Below the pieces are notes generated by a model that had not been told where the DNA came from, ran no database searches, and saw only the letters and a list, made by a program, of their open reading frames with translations. A DNA stretch of 57,249 nt from Bacteroides sp. OM05-12 (GTDB taxonomy: Bacteria > Bacteroidota > Bacteroidia > Bacteroidales > Bacteroidaceae). The position numbers were made by a program, and so were the translations under genes. Shown one piece after another: positions 27,208 through 36,152 of the stretch (positions are counted from its first letter, which is position 1; each line of letters starts with the position of its first letter). The stretch covers positions 1 through 57,249 of the forward strand of contig NZ_QSUN01000024.1 of the NCBI RefSeq assembly GCF_003438995.1, given 5' to 3'.

Positions 27208-28182
27208 TTATAGCTTTCCTAATATTTTATCCATAACCCAGTTTGTGGGAGTAGCACTGATACCGTCACATGTACAGATGGATTTTCCTAATAAATGGTC
27301 TACTACTGCTTGTATCAAATTAATTTGTATATGTTCTGGATTAGGGGGAAGAATCTCTTCTCGTCCTCTTATTGTATGTAAAGCAATAGGATCGAAAGTA
27401 AAAGTTGAGAAACAAATCATACCTTTGTCACCTATAACTTCGATACGATCTTCCTTAGCTGATTCGTGTGCAACGAAGCACCATGACCCTGAACCTACAA
27501 GACCTGAGTCAAACTTGAAACATGCACTAACTGTATCTTCTACCGGATAAAGACCGCCACGATTGCTCTTAAAACCTTCTGCCTCTAGGATTGGACCAAA
27601 CATATCTTGAAGTATATCCAATTGGTGAGGAGCTAAATCATAGAAATATCCTCCTCCGGCTATATCTGATTGTACACGCCAAGGCAGGTTCTCACGATTA
27701 TAATCAAGTTCACCGGGAGGTTGCGCAAAACGTATCTGCACGTTGATGATGTTACCTATTTCACCTTGTTCTATTAATTCTTTTACTTTGATAAAATAAG
27801 GTAAATAACGTCGGTAATATGCTACAAAGCAAGGTACACCTGTCTCTTCCGAAATACGATTTATGCGTGCGCAATCTTCATAATTACTGGCCATAGGCTT
27901 TTCTATGTATACCGGTTTACCTGCTTTCATTGCCATGATGGCAAAAGTAGCATGGGATGATGGCGGAGTAGCTATGTATACGGCATTTACATCCGGATCA
28001 TTGATAAGTTCCTGAGCGTCTGTGTACCATTTGGGAATATTGTGGCGTTGAGCATAATCTTTTACTTTCTTCTCATCTCTGCTCATAACGGCTGTAACCA
28101 TCGAACCCTCGACTTTACTGAAAGCCGGACCACTCTTTTTTTCAGTCACATTACCGCAACCTATGAAACCCCATTTAATCAT
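27208..28182 (-). CDS. Gfo/Idh/MocA-family NAD(P)-dependent oxidoreductase
   Basis: The 324-residue protein has an N-terminal Rossmann fold (WGFIGCGNVTEKKSG, residues 4-18) and the family motif EKPMA (94-98), where the Lys contacts cofactor and substrate. The C-terminal alpha/beta domain includes GGGYFYDLAPHQLDIL. Members oxidise sugars, inositols or aldose derivatives, and the substrate is unknown. A -7 box TATATTTG sits at 28236-28243. It is divergent from the following membrane protein. Confidence 0.9.
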   Translation of the reverse strand: MIKWGFIGCGNVTEKKSGPAFSKVEGSMVTAVMSRDEKKVKDYAQRHNIPKWYTDAQELINDPDVNAVYIATPPSSHATFAIMAMKAGKPVYIEKPMASNYEDCARINRISEETGVPCFVAYYRRYLPYFIKVKELIEQGEIGNIINVQIRFAQPPGELDYNRENLPWRVQSDIAGGGYFYDLAPHQLDILQDMFGPILEAEGFKSNRGGLYPVEDTVSACFKFDSGLVGSGSWCFVAHESAKEDRIEVIGDKGMICFSTFTFDPIALHTIRGREEILPPNPEHIQINLIQAVVDHLLGKSICTCDGISATPTNWVMDKILGKL

Positions 28183-28235
28183 ATTTCTTAGTTCTCTTTA
28201 TTAATCTTATAACAAAATAACAGTCTATTGGGTTG

Positions 28236-28243
28236 CAAATATA
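28236..28243 (-). promoter_or_regulatory. -7 box for the Gfo/Idh gene
   Basis: TATATTTG on the minus strand. A divergent plus-strand box lies 12 bases away, so the two promoters face apart and may share control. Confidence 0.5.
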
Positions 28244-28254
28244 TTAAAATTCGC

Positions 28255-28262
28255 TACTTTTG
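28255..28262 (+). promoter_or_regulatory. -7 box for the 293-aa membrane protein gene
   Basis: TACTTTTG on the plus strand, with a leader of about 70 bases to the ATG at 28336. Confidence 0.5.
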
Positions 28263-28335
28263 TCATCACTCTGATGTGATTATTTTGACATCATAATGAA
28301 TAGTAAGGGTAAATAACAATTAAAAATAGAATAAA

Positions 28336-29217
28336 ATGGCTGATCAAATCTATAATCTTGAATTGTTTAAGTCGCGTTCTTTATTAGGTAGATTATTTGC
28401 TGCTTTTAGGTTCGTTAATAATAATCTTAGAGTTTTTCTGAAGTTAGGGACATATCTATTATTACCTATGGTAGTTATACTAGCATTATACAATGTCCTT
28501 TTTATTACCGGATTACAGGATAAAACTTCTGCTGGATACTGGATTGTTACTATAATATCTTTTTTGATATTAATAGCTGGTACTTGCTGTTTTAATTCAT
28601 TGATATATACGTTGTTTTATAAATATGCGCGGTCTGGTTCACTTCCTGAATATCGATTGAAAGATTTAAAACAAGCACTTATTGTTAATGCGAAAAAGAT
28701 TTTTTTGTATGGTCTTGTGATTTTTGTTATAGGGACTTTATGTGGAATCTTGATCCTTTTGTTACTTTCTTTGAGCCCTTATACCTTGATTTTAATCATT
28801 CCGTTGGCTCTGTTTGTTCTACTTCCATTCAGCTATACTCCATTTGTTTATATTTTGGAGGAGACATCTCTAATAAATGCAATCATTAAGTCTTTTAAAT
28901 TAGGAATTCCGACATGGGGAGCTATTTTTGCAATCAGGTTTATATCTTCATTTATTGTATTTATTATTCAACTGATAGTTTGCTTACCTTGGCTTATGGG
29001 ACTTATGGTGAATAGTTATGCAACTATAGCTGTAATGAGTGGAGAAACTGTTGTTTTACCTGGATTTTTTCCATTTTTGATGTTTTTCTTAGTAACAATT
29101 GCTTTATTGATTTCTTACTTAACAAATGTTCTGATAATTTCAGCTATGGCGTTTCAGTATGGTAGTGCAGAGACTAAACGCAAGGAGTTATTAATGGAGG
29201 ATAATCAATCTTTATAG
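28336..29217 (+). CDS. Polytopic inner-membrane protein of unknown function
   Basis: The 293-residue protein has no recognised family. About six hydrophobic segments are visible (near residues 35-58, 72-98, 122-147, 148-175, 195-222 and 238-265). The N-terminus and the loop around residues 100-118 are basic, and the short cytoplasmic tail is charged. The overall layout resembles DUF-type glycerophosphoryl-diester-phosphodiesterase membrane domains, but that is a weak impression. Its 3' end overlaps the convergent gene by 13 bases. Confidence 0.75.
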   Translation: MADQIYNLELFKSRSLLGRLFAAFRFVNNNLRVFLKLGTYLLLPMVVILALYNVLFITGLQDKTSAGYWIVTIISFLILIAGTCCFNSLIYTLFYKYARSGSLPEYRLKDLKQALIVNAKKIFLYGLVIFVIGTLCGILILLLLSLSPYTLILIIPLALFVLLPFSYTPFVYILEETSLINAIIKSFKLGIPTWGAIFAIRFISSFIVFIIQLIVCLPWLMGLMVNSYATIAVMSGETVVLPGFFPFLMFFLVTIALLISYLTNVLIISAMAFQYGSAETKRKELLMEDNQSL

Positions 29218-30029
29218 TATTTTTTATAAAGTTTTTTATACTCTTTTGTTGCTGTATAATTCTTTAACCAGTTATTGAGTGTATCTAATAGGGCGGGAGA
29301 TTGTTTGCTTATTCCCCATGCATAGAATTGTGTAAAACTTATATCCGTGTTTATGTCTAATTGTGGTAAAGAATCGATGCAGGCTTTTGCTATACTTTCA
29401 TCACACACAGCATAGTCTATGTCTCCGTGAGCTACCATTGCTAGGAGTTGTTCTGAACCATATTTATCTATTTCATTCACATAAATCGTATCTCCGATTT
29501 CATTACTCAAGTTGCGTATCCTAAGTATAGAAGGAGAACCTTTTATCACATTTAAGGTTTTATGTGCCAATTCTAATTGGTTGGATATATAGGTCGAATC
29601 TTTGTTATCACCTTTACGTTGAACTAGGATTTGCTTATTTAAGATGATAGGTCTTGTCAGTGCTATTGTATCTTTTAGTTCACTTGTAACTAGTATGTTG
29701 TATGCGATTATGTCATAGACTCCATGATTAAGACCTTCCAAGCGTTTCTCAAAACTCATTTCCGGAGTTATTTTCATTTTGAGTCCTTTATCATGTGCAA
29801 AAGCTTTTATTAATTCATATTGAAATCCGGATATGGTATCTCCATCTACAAAATAGCTAAGTGAATTATATTCAGTAACGACTTTCAAGATTCCGGATCT
29901 TTCTATTTCTTCATAATCACGTGGGTGAGTCTGATTTTTAGATTCATTACGGGATAAAATAGTTGCTATCAGAGTTGCTATAATTCCCATGATAAGATAA
30001 CCTAAATAGCGTTTTTGACGAGAATACAT
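29205..30029 (-). CDS. Solute-binding-protein (SBP_bac_3/MltF N-domain-like) membrane-anchored protein
   Basis: The 274-residue protein has an N-terminal transmembrane anchor (about residues 9-25). A type-3 periplasmic binding fold follows: GILKVVTEYNSLSYFVDGD, GFQYELIKAFAHDKGLKM, YDIIAYNILVT and DYAVCDESIA. This matches the N-terminal half of the transglycosylase MltF, but the C-terminal lytic domain is absent. It may bind peptidoglycan fragments or amino acids as an accessory. It starts 18 bases after the porin gene and should be co-transcribed with it. Confidence 0.82.
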   Translation of the reverse strand: MYSRQKRYLGYLIMGIIATLIATILSRNESKNQTHPRDYEEIERSGILKVVTEYNSLSYFVDGDTISGFQYELIKAFAHDKGLKMKITPEMSFEKRLEGLNHGVYDIIAYNILVTSELKDTIALTRPIILNKQILVQRKGDNKDSTYISNQLELAHKTLNVIKGSPSILRIRNLSNEIGDTIYVNEIDKYGSEQLLAMVAHGDIDYAVCDESIAKACIDSLPQLDINTDISFTQFYAWGISKQSPALLDTLNNWLKNYTATKEYKKLYKKYYKD

Positions 30030-30047
30030 GACTTCATTTTTTGTGTG

Positions 30048-32147
30048 TTAATCAAAGAAATTCCACGATATTCCAAATTTGAACATACGTGGATTAACTG
30101 GATAATGAGGAGCTAGGAAATAGTTCGAATTACCCATGCCCTTATTTACATGATACATCATAACATAGATGCGGGTACGTTTCAAATGGATATTTGCATA
30201 CACATTAATGAGCGGGTATGCACCGATTTCAATCAAGTTCTGCTGATTTTGTTGATAATATTGCCCGATAACAGGGGAATAATTGGGAGCATGGTATTTT
30301 GTGAAATAACGAACATCTGCTCCTATCTCAACACTTAGAACTTTTTTTGCTAGTTTGGCACTGAGGTATAGGTTATGATATAGATTAAGATCTGGCAGGG
30401 GAAGTATGGTGTTGTCGCTGGATTTTTGATAGGTGACTTCATTGTCTAAATGTAAAATTCCTATTTTAAAATCTTGTTTTAATGTCGCTGAAAAGACTTG
30501 AATATTATTTGATGCCTGTCTTACTTGTACATTGTTCTTATAGAATGTATTTCCACTATTATCAGAAAATGCTTCATCGGTATTTCCAAAATAGGTGTAG
30601 TTCTTCACATTTTCTATACCTGCCATTAGTTTAGTTCGCCAACGATCAATAGATAATTGTCCTTCAATGCGTGTGCGGTATTCTTTTGATAAATTGTGAT
30701 TATCCCACCAATAAAAATTAGATTGGAAATGGCGATAATAAAAAGCAGGATTTTGGCTTTTTATATAGGCATGAGCATCAAATCGTACGGTGTCTCTAAA
30801 TAAACGGAATTTGAGATCTAGCTTACCGTCGATATTGAATTGTCCCAGATCTTCTCCAAGGATGGCGATGTCTCCGGTAATATTATAATGTAAGAATGTT
30901 CCTTGTCTTTTGGCAAACTCTCCACCTACAGAAACAATATTCTCTTTGTATTTCTCATTAAAAATAGTACGATTTCCCGGTATGGTGTCCGGTAATGTAA
31001 AACTTCTAAATTCATGTGTAATAAAGCCTGTTAAGCCAGCTTTAGCCCACGAACTGAACCCTTCGCGAATAGAAATTGCTAATGTGTTTTTTATTGATAA
31101 TGTTTTTGTTATGTCTTTTACCGAGTCCTGTTGAAAATAGTTATGTACGTATATATCAGCAGATTTGTCATAACTAATAAATTTACGTTCATTCTTGTCA
31201 ACACGTAATGTATGGATGAAACTTGTTACAGGAATAAATTCTTTTTCATCTTTCTTCTTGGCTTCCATGTCTTTGTCACGCTCGAAGCCTAAGTTATAGT
31301 GATGTGTTAAGAAGAAATAGAATCCCTTATTCTCGTTCCATGTATTTGATAAATTCGTCAAAATATCAGATGGTTGAGGAGTTTTCTTCGAATTAGCCTC
31401 CATGTCAAGAGGATTGGTTATATATCTGTCATCTGTGATTCCCCCGTTTTCTGCCATTTTTAATCTGTTGAAACTGAATATTGCGTGTAAATCATAATGA
31501 TCGCTGACATAGCTTCCAAAGAAAGAACTATTGAAAAATGCAGTAGATTGACTGGCATATAATCCTCGTCCATAGAGGTAATCGAATGAGAAACCTATTC
31601 CTAACTTTTTATTAACATTAACAGAAAAATAGGCTTTGAATCTGTCTTCTCCGTCCCGCTTACTTCCTGCTTTATGATAAGTGAGATTGGTAAAAGGAGA
31701 TTTAGTGTTGGTAAACATTATTTTTTCAGGAGGAATAATAAAGGCAGAATATGGATCGGTAAACATAAACTGTGTATGCGATGGCCTATTAAAGAATATT
31801 CGTGATTCACGTGGCGATCCCAAGTTACCAAGATAGTTATATTCTCCATTATATCCATCTGTAAGATTACTGTTTTGAAATAAGTGGTATATCGTGTCTA
31901 CCGGCGCAGGACTTCTGGTTCCTAGTCTCTCGTCTACGTTCCACATATGGAGTTCAATGGGAATGCTACTGGCATCAATTTCTTCTTGCTCGGTTGAATC
32001 TCGTTCCATCGTATCATAGTTCCTATCGGCAATACTGTTATTTCCGTAGTTGGAGTCTCTCTCTCTCAACCGGTTAATATCCTGTGCCGAGACTGATATT
32101 TGCCCCAATAGGAGTAAGAAGATATATATGATGAATATTCTTTTCAT
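30048..32147 (-). CDS. Putative Bacteroidota porin (PF14121-like)
   Basis: The 699-residue protein has a signal peptide ending near ISVSAQ. A mixed, acidic periplasmic N-terminal segment is followed by a long series of amphipathic strands. The C-terminus MFKFGISWNFFD has the aromatic ending of outer-membrane barrels. The pattern SRIFFNRPSHTQFMFTDPYSAF near residue 115 is typical of this porin family. The cargo is unknown. A -7 box is at 32156-32163, and the following gene encodes a solute-binding-like protein, suggesting an uptake pair. Confidence 0.85.
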   Translation of the reverse strand: MKRIFIIYIFLLLLGQISVSAQDINRLRERDSNYGNNSIADRNYDTMERDSTEQEEIDASSIPIELHMWNVDERLGTRSPAPVDTIYHLFQNSNLTDGYNGEYNYLGNLGSPRESRIFFNRPSHTQFMFTDPYSAFIIPPEKIMFTNTKSPFTNLTYHKAGSKRDGEDRFKAYFSVNVNKKLGIGFSFDYLYGRGLYASQSTAFFNSSFFGSYVSDHYDLHAIFSFNRLKMAENGGITDDRYITNPLDMEANSKKTPQPSDILTNLSNTWNENKGFYFFLTHHYNLGFERDKDMEAKKKDEKEFIPVTSFIHTLRVDKNERKFISYDKSADIYVHNYFQQDSVKDITKTLSIKNTLAISIREGFSSWAKAGLTGFITHEFRSFTLPDTIPGNRTIFNEKYKENIVSVGGEFAKRQGTFLHYNITGDIAILGEDLGQFNIDGKLDLKFRLFRDTVRFDAHAYIKSQNPAFYYRHFQSNFYWWDNHNLSKEYRTRIEGQLSIDRWRTKLMAGIENVKNYTYFGNTDEAFSDNSGNTFYKNNVQVRQASNNIQVFSATLKQDFKIGILHLDNEVTYQKSSDNTILPLPDLNLYHNLYLSAKLAKKVLSVEIGADVRYFTKYHAPNYSPVIGQYYQQNQQNLIEIGAYPLINVYANIHLKRTRIYVMMYHVNKGMGNSNYFLAPHYPVNPRMFKFGISWNFFD

Positions 32148-32155
32148 AATTGGCG

Positions 32156-32163
32156 CAAATATA
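32156..32163 (-). promoter_or_regulatory. -7 box for the porin operon
   Basis: TATATTTG on the minus strand, 9 bases before the ATG, giving a nearly leaderless transcript. Confidence 0.45.
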
Positions 32164-32248
32164 CAACAAAAAATAATTCACTGGGATTATTTTCATTGTC
32201 TCTTAACTGAAAGGTAAAATATTTAAGCGTTTTTGGGAGGGATTTTTT

Positions 32249-32256
32249 ATCTTTGC
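32249..32256 (+). promoter_or_regulatory. -7 box for the TPR/HTH regulator
   Basis: TATCTTTG, 19 bases before the ATG at 32275. It lies downstream of the alternative ATG at 32233, so it decides in favour of 32275. Confidence 0.55.
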
Positions 32257-32274
32257 CTAAAATTAAAAACTTCA

Positions 32275-33915
32275 ATGAAAGCTTTTCCAATAATATTTAT
32301 TATAATCTTGATCATTCCAATTGCTTGTTTTAGAGAAAATAATGCGGAATCAGTATTAATGAAAGTATCAGAGCAAATGGATATTCATCCGGATAGTGCT
32401 TATCATTCATTAAAGAAAATGGATGTAAAGTCTTTGTCGCATGCTGATAATGCTCTTTATTCCTTATTGCTCGTTCAGGCTATGGATAAAAATGATATTC
32501 CTTTGGAATCAGATTCTCTTATATTGGTAGCGGTTGATTATTTCAAAAATGTTTCAGATTCTTTTCGGAAAGCTCAAACATATTATTATTGGGGTCGATA
32601 TTATGAAACACAGGATAGTTTGAAACAAGCTACAATGTTATATCTCCGAGCAAGCAGTGCTGTCGAAAAAACGAAAGATTATCGTTTAGCTACATTGATA
32701 TATTGGAACTTGGGTAATATTTATTATAATAGAGATTGGTATGAAGAAAGTTTAAAGATGCAACGAAAGGCTTTACAATATTCTAAACTAGATAATAACC
32801 ATAATATTGAGTTTGTATATAGGGATATAGCTCGCTGCTATTTTATGGAGGAACGAGATGATAGTGCATTTTATTATTATCAGCAAGCATTAAATAGTGT
32901 AGATACAATTAAACGTCGTGAACTTTATGTTGGATTATTAAATGAATTAGGCCGTTCATATTATGCAATAGGAAACTCTGCTTTGGCATTAGAATATGTA
33001 TCTCATGCAATTAATTTAGGCACAGATAACAATTTGTACCATTATTATTTGTTGAAAGCTGATATTTATAATTCTTTGAATAATTACGACTCTACAGCTT
33101 TATATCTTAAAAAAGCTTTGACTAGTAATGATTTATATATAAAAGCTGCAAGTTATATAGGTCTTTATAGATTAGAAAAAGAACAGAATAATTGGGACTT
33201 TGCTATAAAATATAATGATCAATATTTATTTTATAGGGATTCTATAGAGAAGATAGAACAGCGTGAAGAAGTCATTCGGATACAGCAAAAGTATGAGAAT
33301 GAGAAACTTCAGAATGAAAATAATAAATTGTTATTGAAGTATAAAGATAAAGTTCTAGTTATAAATAGGTTAGTGTTGTTTGGCGTAATTGCTATATTGG
33401 GTATTATTTTATTATATGAAATAAGAAAAAACAGAAAGGAGAATACTTTAATGTTAAAAGAATTAGAGCTAAAGAATAAAGATTTAGTTTTAATGATGCA
33501 AGCTCAGGAGTTATCTATTCTTCAGAAAAAAACAGCTATATTGCGGGAGCATCTTTATAAAAAGGCATTAGCTGTGAGAAAAATTCCTTCTTTAGATTCA
33601 TTGTCTCAAATAGAGGCTAATGCTATAGATAAGAAAATATATTTAAGTGATAGGGATTGGGCGGAGCTAATGCAAATGGCGGATGATGTATTTGATGGTT
33701 TTATTTTAAAATTGAAAAAAGAGTATCCAACATTATCTCAAGATGATTTGCAATTATGTTTGTTGATCCGTTTGAAAGTTAGCTTGGATGATTTATGTAA
33801 TATATATTGTGTAGGTAAAGATGCAATTAAGAAACGGAAACAACGTTTGAAAAAAGAACATTTTCTGAAAATAAACAAAAATATAACTCTTGAAGATTTC
33901 ATCATGAACTTCTAA
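32275..33915 (+). CDS. Membrane-bound TPR regulator with C-terminal HTH (one-component type)
   Basis: The 546-residue protein has an N-terminal signal or anchor (IIFIIILIIPIACF; the Cys could be a lipid site). A periplasmic TPR array spans about residues 95-330. A membrane helix (VLFGVIAILGIILLYEI, about 370-390) and a cytoplasmic coiled coil rich in Glu/Lys follow. A C-terminal DNA-binding-like domain includes YPTLSQDDLQLCLLIRLKVS and CVGKDAIKKRKQRLKKEH. It looks like a transmembrane sensor that could bind DNA directly, a layout common in Bacteroides. The DUF3244 gene follows 181 bases later on the same strand and is a plausible target or ligand. Confidence 0.85.
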   Translation: MKAFPIIFIIILIIPIACFRENNAESVLMKVSEQMDIHPDSAYHSLKKMDVKSLSHADNALYSLLLVQAMDKNDIPLESDSLILVAVDYFKNVSDSFRKAQTYYYWGRYYETQDSLKQATMLYLRASSAVEKTKDYRLATLIYWNLGNIYYNRDWYEESLKMQRKALQYSKLDNNHNIEFVYRDIARCYFMEERDDSAFYYYQQALNSVDTIKRRELYVGLLNELGRSYYAIGNSALALEYVSHAINLGTDNNLYHYYLLKADIYNSLNNYDSTALYLKKALTSNDLYIKAASYIGLYRLEKEQNNWDFAIKYNDQYLFYRDSIEKIEQREEVIRIQQKYENEKLQNENNKLLLKYKDKVLVINRLVLFGVIAILGIILLYEIRKNRKENTLMLKELELKNKDLVLMMQAQELSILQKKTAILREHLYKKALAVRKIPSLDSLSQIEANAIDKKIYLSDRDWAELMQMADDVFDGFILKLKKEYPTLSQDDLQLCLLIRLKVSLDDLCNIYCVGKDAIKKRKQRLKKEHFLKINKNITLEDFIMNF

Positions 33916-34055
33916 TATATATGATTAGTGACATTTTGTCCCTACTATAATTACTTGGCATTATTAATTAATAGATTGATAAATAACTATATATAATGCT
34001 TTATTGTAGTATAATCTGTCCCTCTATCTCTTAACTATCTTTCTCCTGACATTTT

Positions 34056-34063
34056 TAATTTTG
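34056..34063 (+). promoter_or_regulatory. -7 box for the DUF3244 gene
   Basis: TAATTTTG matches TAnnTTTG. TCTGTCCCT at 34015-34023 is about 32 bases upstream, and TTTTGTCCC at 33934-33942 is further up; both are possible regulator sites. Confidence 0.5.
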
Positions 34064-34096
34064 CATCAGTGTTTGATACTTAATTAAAATAGCATT

Positions 34097-34507
34097 ATGA
34101 AAAGTCTAAAATTATTTGTTTTATTAGCTTTGTTTTCTTTTGTGTGTAATGAAGTCATGGCGATTCCTCCTACAACAAGGCAAATAGTGATAAAAGCTCA
34201 ACAAGATAAAACCCGACCAAAATTTGAAACTCCAGTTGCTAATCTTGATTATGACAAGATAACAATTGAATTTGGTTCGTCTGTGAAAACAGATACCCCG
34301 GCTCTTTCTCGCTTTGCAATGAGCAATGATGATGTAATTGTTACTATTAAGAATGCAGAAGGTGAAGTCGTTTATGAAGAGGTCGTTGCTCTATCAGAAG
34401 GAACAGTTGTCATCTCTTTGGCTGGTTATGAAGAATCAGAAGGATATGTTCTTGATTTAGTATATCCGGGCAATGAAGAATATTATGGAAATTTTGAGAT
34501 AGAATAA
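34097..34507 (+). CDS. DUF3244 secreted protein
   Basis: The 136-residue protein has a signal peptide cut after NEVMA. A small beta-sandwich-like domain matches the DUF3244 pattern, with VIVTIKNAEGEVVYEEVVAL, GTVVISLAGYEESEGYVLDLVYPG and an ending NFEIE. DUF3244 proteins are frequent next to TPR-HTH membrane regulators in Bacteroides, and their role is unknown. It has its own promoter box and a perfect terminator hairpin directly after the stop. Confidence 0.85.
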   Translation: MKSLKLFVLLALFSFVCNEVMAIPPTTRQIVIKAQQDKTRPKFETPVANLDYDKITIEFGSSVKTDTPALSRFAMSNDDVIVTIKNAEGEVVYEEVVALSEGTVVISLAGYEESEGYVLDLVYPGNEEYYGNFEIE

Positions 34508-34508
34508 A

Positions 34509-34528
34509 TTAACTGAGTCGTCAGTTAA
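34509..34528 (+). terminator. Terminator of the DUF3244 gene
   Basis: Perfect 8-base stem TTAACTGA/TCAGTTAA with a GTCG tetraloop begins one base after the stop and is followed by an A/T-rich tract. The same CTGA-GTCG-TCAG hairpin tip occurs at 25440-25451. Confidence 0.65.
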
Positions 34529-34634
34529 AATAAAACTTTCTTCTTTGGGATTCTTTTTATTATAAATATGAATTGTCTTTATTTAATACCCTTTTAACTT
34601 AGACCTAACGTCCCGAGAAGAGAGTTTTATTATT

Positions 34635-35459
34635 TTATTTTGTTAGTTTCTCTCCGCAATATTTGCAGTATACAGCGTCGTAATCATGTCCATAAGCATG
34701 ACAGTTGGAGCATTCTTTTAGCTGTATTCTCTTTCGATGTGCATTAATCATAGATACAGAAACAATTCCTGTGGGTACGGCTATAATTGTATATCCTAGT
34801 AACATAACGCAGGCAGAAAGGAATCTGCCGAATGCTGTTATGGGAGTTATGTCTCCGTAACCTACGGTAGTCAGGGTTACCACTGCCCAATATATACTGT
34901 TGGGTATGTTGTTGAATTGACTGTTGGGTAATGAACCTTCTATCATATACATAATAGTGCCGATAGATATAACTAGGATAACCACAAAGAAGAAAAAAAC
35001 AAAGATTTTCCTACGGCTATCACGTATGGAGTAGAGCAATATTTCCCCTTCGTTTAGAAAATTGAATAGTTTAAAGATACGGAATATCCGAATTAAGCGG
35101 AATGCCCTGATAACCATGAAATAGTGCGCTCCGGAGAAAAAAAAGATCAGGTAGGCAGGAAATGTCGCTAGAAAATCGATGATACCGTAGAAACTGAATA
35201 TGTATTTTTTTGTCTGAGGTGAACTGTAAACTCGGAGTATATATTCTATTGTGAAGAAAAAGGTAAGTACCCATTCCAATGTAAGGAATAGAATCTTATA
35301 CTTTTCTGCGAATGACTGCACACTTTCCAGCATTACTATTATTACACTGAAAATAATGGCACAGATCAGTCCTACATCAAATGCTTTCCCTGCCGGAGTA
35401 TCCGATTCGAAGATAATGGTGTATAGCCTATGTTGAAGTTTCTTGTCCGCTAAATTCAT
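34635..35459 (-). CDS. Voltage-gated-type potassium channel with C-terminal zinc ribbon
   Basis: The 274-residue six-helix channel has an S4-like voltage sensor at residues 118-130 (RAFRLIRIFRIFK) and selectivity filter TTVGYGD (197-203). S6 spans about 212-238. The cytoplasmic C-terminus carries a zinc-ribbon pattern with C250, C253, C265 and C268 (ECSNCHAYGHDYDAVYCKYCG), which is unusual compared with the RCK domain found on many prokaryotic K+ channels. The filter supports K+ selectivity; gating by metal or redox state is inference. It is monocistronic and its upstream region contains TTTTTGTCCC on the minus strand (35494-35503). Confidence 0.92.
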   Translation of the reverse strand: MNLADKKLQHRLYTIIFESDTPAGKAFDVGLICAIIFSVIIVMLESVQSFAEKYKILFLTLEWVLTFFFTIEYILRVYSSPQTKKYIFSFYGIIDFLATFPAYLIFFFSGAHYFMVIRAFRLIRIFRIFKLFNFLNEGEILLYSIRDSRRKIFVFFFFVVILVISIGTIMYMIEGSLPNSQFNNIPNSIYWAVVTLTTVGYGDITPITAFGRFLSACVMLLGYTIIAVPTGIVSVSMINAHRKRIQLKECSNCHAYGHDYDAVYCKYCGEKLTK

Positions 35460-35519
35460 GTTAAATGATGGTTTATCTCTATAAACAATTATTGGGACAA
35501 AAAGATTTGATAAAAAAGA

Positions 35520-35560
35520 AAGGCATATCTAAAACTATCAATAGTTTTAGAATATGCCTT
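35520..35560. terminator. Terminator of the 2-oxoacid oxidoreductase operon
   Basis: Arms AAGGCATATCTAAAACT and AGTTTTAGAATATGCCTT pair with one bulged base around a 4-base loop, and T-rich sequence follows on the minus strand. It lies 30 bases after the last gene of the operon. Confidence 0.75.
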
Positions 35561-35589
35561 CTTATTACGTTATGAATTTTTCTTTTGTA

Positions 35590-36132
35590 TTACTGTAAAT
35601 GGATGATTTCCATGCCTTTCATGATTGCGGCTTCATTCATCGGGATTAAATGATGGTGACGCTCCGGAAGTGTCTTTTTCAAACCTTTCAGTACGCTTTC
35701 GATCTTAACCATCGGGCGTAGTTTTAAAAGTCCGCCAAGAACAATCATGTTGAATGCTTTGGAATTTTTCATCTCATTGGCTGCGTCCATTGCATCAATA
35801 CGGTATATCTGTATATCCGTACGTGTCGGTGGATTAATGATACCATAACCATCATAGATTAAAATACCTCCGGGTTTTACCTTACTTTCAAATTTTTCCA
35901 GAGAAGGTTGGTTTAAGATGATAGCTGTATCATATGTACTGAGGATCGGAGAAGATATTTTCTCATCACTCACAATGACCGTAACATTGGCAGTTCCGCC
36001 TCGTTGTTCAGGTCCGTATGCCGGCATCCAGGTTACTTCTTTATCTTCCATCAATCCTGAGTAAGCCAGAATCTTACCCATAGATAGTACTCCCTGTCCG
36101 CCGAATCCTGCTATAATTATTTCTTCTTTCAT
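35590..36132 (-). CDS. 2-oxoacid:ferredoxin oxidoreductase gamma subunit
   Basis: The 180-residue subunit of a KorC/VorC/PorC type begins EEIIIAGFGGQGVLSMGKILA and contains MPAYGPEQRGGTANVTVIVSD, both family signatures. It forms a heteromer with the alpha and beta subunits encoded just upstream. The complex converts a 2-oxoacid and CoA to acyl-CoA, CO2 and reduced ferredoxin. Whether the substrate is 2-oxoglutarate or branched-chain oxoacids cannot be settled here. It follows the beta gene after 20 bases. Confidence 0.93.
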   Translation of the reverse strand: MKEEIIIAGFGGQGVLSMGKILAYSGLMEDKEVTWMPAYGPEQRGGTANVTVIVSDEKISSPILSTYDTAIILNQPSLEKFESKVKPGGILIYDGYGIINPPTRTDIQIYRIDAMDAANEMKNSKAFNMIVLGGLLKLRPMVKIESVLKGLKKTLPERHHHLIPMNEAAIMKGMEIIHLQ

Positions 36133-36152
36133 TTGTAATCACATTTGCTAAG

